A program made the translations under genes and the position numbers. Positions 13,596 through 17,754 of a DNA stretch of 17,754 bases are shown piece by piece. Numbering within the stretch: the stretch's first letter is position 1; each line of letters opens with the position of its first letter. Source of the DNA: Planctomycetota bacterium (GTDB lineage: Bacteria; Planctomycetota; Phycisphaerae; UBA1845; CAIVHJ01); contig JACZTW010000034.1 in NCBI GenBank assembly GCA_022573485.1, forward strand, positions 1 to 17,754, read 5' to 3'. The notes below the pieces were generated by a model that did not search any database, had not been told where the DNA came from, and saw nothing but the letters and a program-made list of their open reading frames with translations.

Positions 13596-15713
13596 TTGAG
13601 CATTCCAGGCCACATCCAGCCCGGCGCCTCCAGTCAAGTTGACTCCCGGCTTCTCGCGACCGTGGACCGACTCGTTGAGGCCAACGACCTCCAGGATCTG
13701 CTTGCGATTGTCGGGCACGCCGTGGCGGAGCTGGAAGGTGTGCGCGTCGTGGGGCTGGGTGTCTACGAACAGCGCCGGCAGGTTTTGGTCGTGTACGGCC
13801 CGTCTGCGCGTGCGGAACCAGGCTCCATCTCAGCCAACGGCGAGGAATTCCCGCTGGTGGAGACGGAAGCCGCCTCGTTCTTGACAAATCCATCGACTTT
13901 TCTTTCCGCGCCACTCAAGCCGGATCAGGGCATGCGCATACAGCGTCGCATTTGCACGGCTGGACTGCGGCGATACGTCAGCGTCCCGCTAATTCACCGC
14001 GGACAATTACTCGGCGTGTTGTATGTTGGCTGTCACGAAGGGTCTCGGCCCGACCTCGCCACGGTCGAGTATCTGGAGCGCTTGGCCAGATTGCTGACGC
14101 CCGCGCTGTGGAACCACCTCACACAAACCCGGCTTGCACTGGGTGATCGCCGTCGGGCGACGTTGATTGAACTCAGTAACGCGATCAACACCTCACTGCA
14201 AATGGAACCGATTCTCGAGTCTGCTCGGCAGGCGCTCGCTCAAATCGAAGGACACCGCGTGAGCATTATCGCGCTGTTCCGCGAAGACGGTCGATCCTTC
14301 GAGGCGTACTGGCATCCGTCGGCTTCCGCACTGGACCAGGCCAGTGCGACCGAGCCGGAAGTCTTGCCAACCAAGGCCACGCCGCTCCCATGGGTCTTGG
14401 AGCGCCGTCGAACCTTCGAGTCCGAAGATGTGCAGGGCAGCTCTTCTTTTGACATCGACGGCCGCCTGGCCGAACTCGGTGTGCGGCGCTACGTCGTCGC
14501 GCCGATGTTCGTGCGCGGGAAGATCATCGGCGGACTTTTTTTCGGGACGTCTGATCCACACCCCGCCCTCACGACCGACGTGTGGTTGTACGAGAACATC
14601 GCCCTGCAACTGGCACTCGCCATCGACAATGCCCGTCAATTCGAGAAGCTCAGACAGCTCTCCGACCGTCTCCAACAACAGAACGTCTACTTGCGCGAAG
14701 AGATCGAGACAGTTCATAATGTGGAAGGAATGATCGGGCGTTCGACGGGAATGGCGCAAGTGTTGACCGCCGTTTCCAGAGTCGCCAAGACCGATGCAGC
14801 GGTGTTGATCACCGGGCCGACGGGCGTGGGCAAGGAACTGGTCGCGCGGGCCATCCATGCGCAGAGCAACCGCGCGAAGCATCCGCTGGTCAAAGTGAAC
14901 TGTGCTGCGATCCCCGATAACCTCGTCGAGAGTGAGCTGTTCGGACACGAGAAAGGGGCCTTCACATCCGCTGTCGGCAGACGGATCGGCCGATTTGAAC
15001 TGGCCCGAGACGGTACACTGTTCCTGGACGAGATCGGTGAGCTGCCGCTCGCGATACAGGTCAAGCTGCTGCGTGTGCTGCAGGACGGCGGCTTTGAACG
15101 TGTCGGCGGAACCGAAACGCTGATCTCCAACGCGCGCATCATCGCAGCCACCAACCGTGATTTGGCAGAGTCGATTGAAAGCGGTTCGTTCCGATCGGAT
15201 CTCTTCTATCGGCTGAACGTCTTTCCGATTGTGGTGCCGTCCCTGTCCGAAAGACGGGATGACATTCCACTGCTCGTCGAGTCGTTCATCCAGCAATTCA
15301 ACCGCCGGATGGGCAAGCAGATTGAATCGATTGACGACCAATCGATGCAGTATCTTTGCACGCGCCAATGGCCGGGCAATATTCGTGAGCTGCGCCACGC
15401 GATCGAACGGGCCATGATCCTGTGCGACGGGGCCTGCCTAACCGTTGAAGCGACTAAGCCTGCGCCCAGCCGAGCTTCGGAATCTGTTGCAGCACTCTCA
15501 CAGAGCGCGGCGCCGGCACTCCAATCTGTTGACCTTCCTTCCGTGGTGCCCACGCTGGAGGACGCCCAGCGTGAACATATTCGCCGGGCGCTCCAGCAAA
15601 CTGGAGGAGTCGTCGATGGCCCGAGCGGTGCGGCGGCTCTTTTGGGACTCAAGCCCTCTACGCTCAGATCCAGAATGAAACGCCTCGGCATTCATCGCAG
15701 ACCCTTGGCCTGA
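13596..15713 (+). CDS. GAF-GAF sigma-54-dependent activator (FhlA/NorR-like)
   Basis: This is a 705-residue activator without a receiver domain. Two GAF domains occupy about 15-175 and 187-350, a signalling coiled coil follows at about 348-378, then the AAA+ domain (about 378-620) with Walker A GPTGVGKE at 407-414, a GAFTSA loop at 454-459 in place of GAFTGA, and Walker B LFLDEIGE at 475-482. A Fis-type helix-turn-helix ends the protein (GAAALLGLKPSTLRSRMKRLGI). The layout resembles FhlA, which senses formate through GAF domains, and NorR, which senses NO; the ligand here cannot be told. The start is TTG 13596 with GGAG 8 bases upstream, and the GAF homology begins soon after. It lies 134 bases after the response regulator gene and may give a second input to the same sigma-54 promoter. 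Confidence 0.88.
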   Translation: MSIPGHIQPGASSQVDSRLLATVDRLVEANDLQDLLAIVGHAVAELEGVRVVGLGVYEQRRQVLVVYGPSARAEPGSISANGEEFPLVETEAASFLTNPSTFLSAPLKPDQGMRIQRRICTAGLRRYVSVPLIHRGQLLGVLYVGCHEGSRPDLATVEYLERLARLLTPALWNHLTQTRLALGDRRRATLIELSNAINTSLQMEPILESARQALAQIEGHRVSIIALFREDGRSFEAYWHPSASALDQASATEPEVLPTKATPLPWVLERRRTFESEDVQGSSSFDIDGRLAELGVRRYVVAPMFVRGKIIGGLFFGTSDPHPALTTDVWLYENIALQLALAIDNARQFEKLRQLSDRLQQQNVYLREEIETVHNVEGMIGRSTGMAQVLTAVSRVAKTDAAVLITGPTGVGKELVARAIHAQSNRAKHPLVKVNCAAIPDNLVESELFGHEKGAFTSAVGRRIGRFELARDGTLFLDEIGELPLAIQVKLLRVLQDGGFERVGGTETLISNARIIAATNRDLAESIESGSFRSDLFYRLNVFPIVVPSLSERRDDIPLLVESFIQQFNRRMGKQIESIDDQSMQYLCTRQWPGNIRELRHAIERAMILCDGACLTVEATKPAPSRASESVAALSQSAAPALQSVDLPSVVPTLEDAQREHIRRALQQTGGVVDGPSGAAALLGLKPSTLRSRMKRLGIHRRPLA

Positions 15714-16008
15714 TTGGCTGGCGAGAAATCGCTTCCACTGAAGCCCGGCTCTTCGCCCACTTGTCGCGATATATCGCGGAATCCGCGACATGGCACGGCT
15801 TGTGTGGTAATTCCACCACATCGTGGCCGATCTGACTGCCTTAGTCTGCTAGTGTCGGCGGAAAAAAGCGTCATTTCTTAGCAGCCAGGCTGGTCTAATC
15901 GCAAAATATGTGGAAATCACGGATGTTTTGGGACTGTGGCACGCCACCTGAGGTAAACATGGCGAAAAGCAAGTACATCTCTGTCTTACATGAAAGGAGA
16001 CAACGGTC
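15714..16008. promoter_or_regulatory. Intergenic region with nested palindromes and two sigma-54-like -24 boxes
   Basis: This 295-base gap contains TGTCGCG (15762-15768) repeated inverted as CGCGACA (15784-15790). Nested in it are the perfect palindrome CGCGATATATCGCG (15765-15778) and GCGGA-A-TCCGC (15776-15786). Two TGGCACG boxes occur on the plus strand (15791-15797 and 15937-15943); at the proper distance the -12 GC is missing in both (GTGTG and CTGAG), so they are at best weak promoters. TGTGGT/ACCACA (15802-15819) is a further inverted repeat. An AAGGAGA ribosome site at about 15994-16000 serves the next gene. The palindromes could be a terminator for the activator gene or operator sites. 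Confidence 0.35.
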
Positions 16009-17466
16009 ATGTGTATGGAGCTTAGCCTCGCAGGTATCAAGAAAACGCTTTGCGTAGTCGTCGCATTTGGGTTGACTGCTGCTTCCGCCCACGGGCAACT
16101 TGTGATCAACCCGGCCAGCAACTATGCGGTAGGAACTCGGCCGTCGGGTGTCGCACTGGCAGATTTTGATAACGATGGAGACATCGATGTGGCGACCACG
16201 GTTGATGATCCTGATCGCATCGTGGTTCTCCTCAACGATGGGACCGGACAGTTCGTTCTTGGCCCCACCACCCTCCTGCCCGCCTCATCCAGCCCGCAAG
16301 ACGTCGTCGCCGGCGATCTCGACGGTGACGGTGACATGGACCTTGCCGTAGCGGTACGCGATCCGCAGGGCGCGGTCCTGATCATGCTCAACAGTGGGGC
16401 AGGCAGCTTCGTAAACAACGGCAGTGTCGGAGTCGGCGTTCGGCCTCGCGGGCTGGACATCGCGGACATGGACGGTGACGGCGATCTCGATCTGGCGCTG
16501 GCCAATCGAGACAGCAACACGGCCAGCGTGCTGACCAATAACGGCGTCGGCGGATTCACCGCGGCCACCTTCGCCACTGGTGCCGAGCCGCGCAAGGCCG
16601 AATTCCTCGACTTCGAGGGTGACGGCGACCTGGACCTGGCGGTCACCAACCACGACGATCGCACGATCGGGCTTTTCACCAACAACGGCGGCAACTTCGT
16701 GAGTTCCGGAACCCTTTCCGTGGGGCCATTCGTCCGCCCGGAAGGCATCGATTCAGCCGACCTCGACAATGACGGTGATACGGACATTGTCGTCGGTGTT
16801 GACGACCAGACATTCAACATCAATCAAGCCATGGTTTTCCTCAACACCGGGGGCAGCTTCAGCGGGCCCTTCGCGTACGATACCGGCGGGACGAGAACAG
16901 GGAAGATCACAGTCGACGATTTCGACTGTGACGGTCTGATCGATCTGGCCACCACCAACCGTGACTCCAACGATGTTTCATTCTTGGTGAACCTGGGCGG
17001 CGCTGCGTTCGGCGCCCCAATGTTGATGGCCGCCAGCATCCGGCCCGGAGCGATCGATACGGCGGATTTCGACGGCGACGGCGATCCGGACATCGCGGTG
17101 GCCAACCGTGACTCGAACAACATTTCGATCTTCATCAATGACACTTGTGCCGTGGAACCGGAATGCGCGGAAGACTTCGAGTGCGACGACGACCAGTTCT
17201 GCAACGGGGCGGAAGTTTGCATGGCCGGCCAATGCCAGGCCGGCCAGGCGCCGAATTGCGATGACGGCGATCTTTGTACCAATGATGGCTGCGATCCAGT
17301 GAAGGGCTGTGTCAGTACGCCCGTCGCCTGCCCCGATGGCCAATCGTGCAATCCGGGTACGGGCATGTGCGAAGCAACGACGTGCCTGGGCGACTTGGAT
17401 GGTGACGGCATCATCGACGCATTTGACTTGGCGCTCCTGTTGGGCAACTGGGGGCCGTGTAAGTAG
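16009..17466 (+). CDS. Secreted seven-repeat FG-GAP/VCBS propeller protein with Cys-rich and dockerin-like tail
   Basis: This is a 485-residue exported protein. The ATG has AAGGAGA 8 bases upstream and the signal peptide (KKTLCVVVAFGLTAASAHG, ending about residue 29) is clear. Seven Ca-binding motifs of the form DxDxDGDxD occur at residues 52, 103, 153, 201, 251, 304 and 353, about 50 apart; this spacing and number fit a seven-bladed integrin-like beta-propeller. The sixth (DFDCDGLID) is the most divergent. A Cys-rich segment (about 380-459; CDDGDLCTNDGCDP, GCVSTPVAC) resembles disulfide modules found in planctomycete and myxobacterial surface proteins. The end (GDLDGDGIIDAFDLALLLGNWG) is a single dockerin-like EF-hand loop and helix, frequent at C-termini in planctomycetes. 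It is probably a cell-surface or extracellular protein; partner and function are unknown. No link to the nxr-like operon is evident. Confidence 0.87.
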   Translation: MCMELSLAGIKKTLCVVVAFGLTAASAHGQLVINPASNYAVGTRPSGVALADFDNDGDIDVATTVDDPDRIVVLLNDGTGQFVLGPTTLLPASSSPQDVVAGDLDGDGDMDLAVAVRDPQGAVLIMLNSGAGSFVNNGSVGVGVRPRGLDIADMDGDGDLDLALANRDSNTASVLTNNGVGGFTAATFATGAEPRKAEFLDFEGDGDLDLAVTNHDDRTIGLFTNNGGNFVSSGTLSVGPFVRPEGIDSADLDNDGDTDIVVGVDDQTFNINQAMVFLNTGGSFSGPFAYDTGGTRTGKITVDDFDCDGLIDLATTNRDSNDVSFLVNLGGAAFGAPMLMAASIRPGAIDTADFDGDGDPDIAVANRDSNNISIFINDTCAVEPECAEDFECDDDQFCNGAEVCMAGQCQAGQAPNCDDGDLCTNDGCDPVKGCVSTPVACPDGQSCNPGTGMCEATTCLGDLDGDGIIDAFDLALLLGNWGPCK

Positions 17467-17492
17467 AAACCGCTTCCGGACTGGGCCCGGTC

Positions 17493-17539
17493 CAAAGGGG
17501 GACTCCTCCCCCTCCTCCGCCCAAGGAGGGCCCCCTTTG
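17493..17539 (+). terminator. Long hairpin after the propeller gene, probable terminator
   Basis: CAAAGGGGG and CTCCT (17493-17507, one base between them) pair with AGGAG and CCCCCTTTG (17524-17539), giving a 14-bp stem with a small internal bulge and a 16-base loop. It begins 27 bases after the stop codon. No U tract follows, so release may depend on other factors, but position and strength suggest transcript termination or 3'-end protection. Confidence 0.55.
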
Positions 17540-17623
17540 CCCCGGCCCGCGTGGAAGCGGCGAACTTGGCAAATGGGGATCCGGCGAAGGTCGGCTCATT
17601 CTTGGAGAAAGGGCATTGAGGTA

Positions 17624-17754
17624 ATGAAACACACTCAGCGACTGGTGGCATGTGCGGGGGCGGTGGTATGCGTTCTTGGTGTTTTGGCCGGGGAGAGTTT
17701 CGCTCAAGCGGATTTCCAGGAAGGGTTTGACAACAACGGCCTGGCGCAGGAAGG
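17624..17754 (+). CDS. Exported protein, 5' part only (cut by window end)
   Basis: The first 43 codons of a gene run off the window. The ATG at 17624 opens a signal peptide (MKHTQRLVACAGAVVCVLGV, then LAGESFAQ, cleavage probably after FA). The mature protein begins QADFQEGFDNNGL, resembling the start of choice-of-anchor or lectin-like modules in planctomycete surface proteins, but too little is present to name it. The ribosome site is uncertain: GGAGAAAGGG lies about 10 bases upstream and GAGG only 2 bases upstream. It follows the propeller gene after 157 bases containing a hairpin, so it may have its own promoter in that gap, although none is obvious. Confidence 0.65.
   Translation, partial: MKHTQRLVACAGAVVCVLGVLAGESFAQADFQEGFDNNGLAQE

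Noticed and set aside
14193..15398. 401-codon minus-strand frame
   Set aside because: Antisense to the GAF-GAF activator with its Walker and GAF domains; no motif of its own.

Overview
The window is high-GC bacterial DNA, most likely from a planctomycete-type bacterium (Planctomycetota, perhaps Phycisphaerae-like). The main clue is at the right end: a secreted beta-propeller protein that closes with a Cys-rich segment and a single dockerin-like Ca-binding tail (GDLDGDGIIDAFDLALLLGNWG), an architecture common in that phylum. The window contains no rRNA, tRNA, CRISPR array or insertion sequence that I can see. No anammox marker such as hydrazine synthase is visible, so nothing here shows that the organism is an anammox bacterium.

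Left two thirds (minus strand, about 10.65 kb down to 0.66 kb): a compact operon for a periplasmic type II DMSO-reductase-family molybdoenzyme whose catalytic and iron-sulfur subunits resemble the nitrite oxidoreductase (NXR) of Nitrospira and anammox bacteria. The order is an electron-transfer subunit with two fused c-type haem sites and a haem-b domain (nxrC-like), the Tat-exported molybdopterin subunit (nxrA-like), a 107-residue small protein of unknown function, the four-cluster Fe-S subunit (nxrB-like), a TorD-type chaperone, an unknown protein with two CxxC pairs, and moaA for molybdopterin synthesis. A lipoprotein carrying the N-terminal domain of S41 peptidases, without a visible protease domain, follows beyond a hairpin. 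No NarI-like membrane subunit is present, so the complex is predicted to be soluble or lipid-tethered on the outer face and to pass electrons through c-type haems.

Middle (plus strand, about 10.87 to 15.7 kb): a divergently transcribed regulatory block. It holds a histidine kinase with an N-terminal protoglobin (haem gas-sensor) domain, an NtrC-type response regulator that overlaps it by 4 bp, and a second sigma-54 activator with two GAF domains. The divergent gap contains a good -24/-12 sigma-54 promoter (TGGCAC-N5-GTGCT) pointing into the nxr-like operon, at the right distance from the GTG start of its first gene. Together these suggest O2- or NO-responsive, sigma-54-dependent control of the oxidoreductase.

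Right end (plus strand, 16.0 to 17.75 kb): a secreted seven-repeat FG-GAP/VCBS propeller protein, a long terminator-like hairpin, and the first 43 codons of another exported protein cut by the window edge.

The direction (nitrite oxidation or nitrate reduction) and the true substrate of the enzyme cannot be decided from sequence alone.
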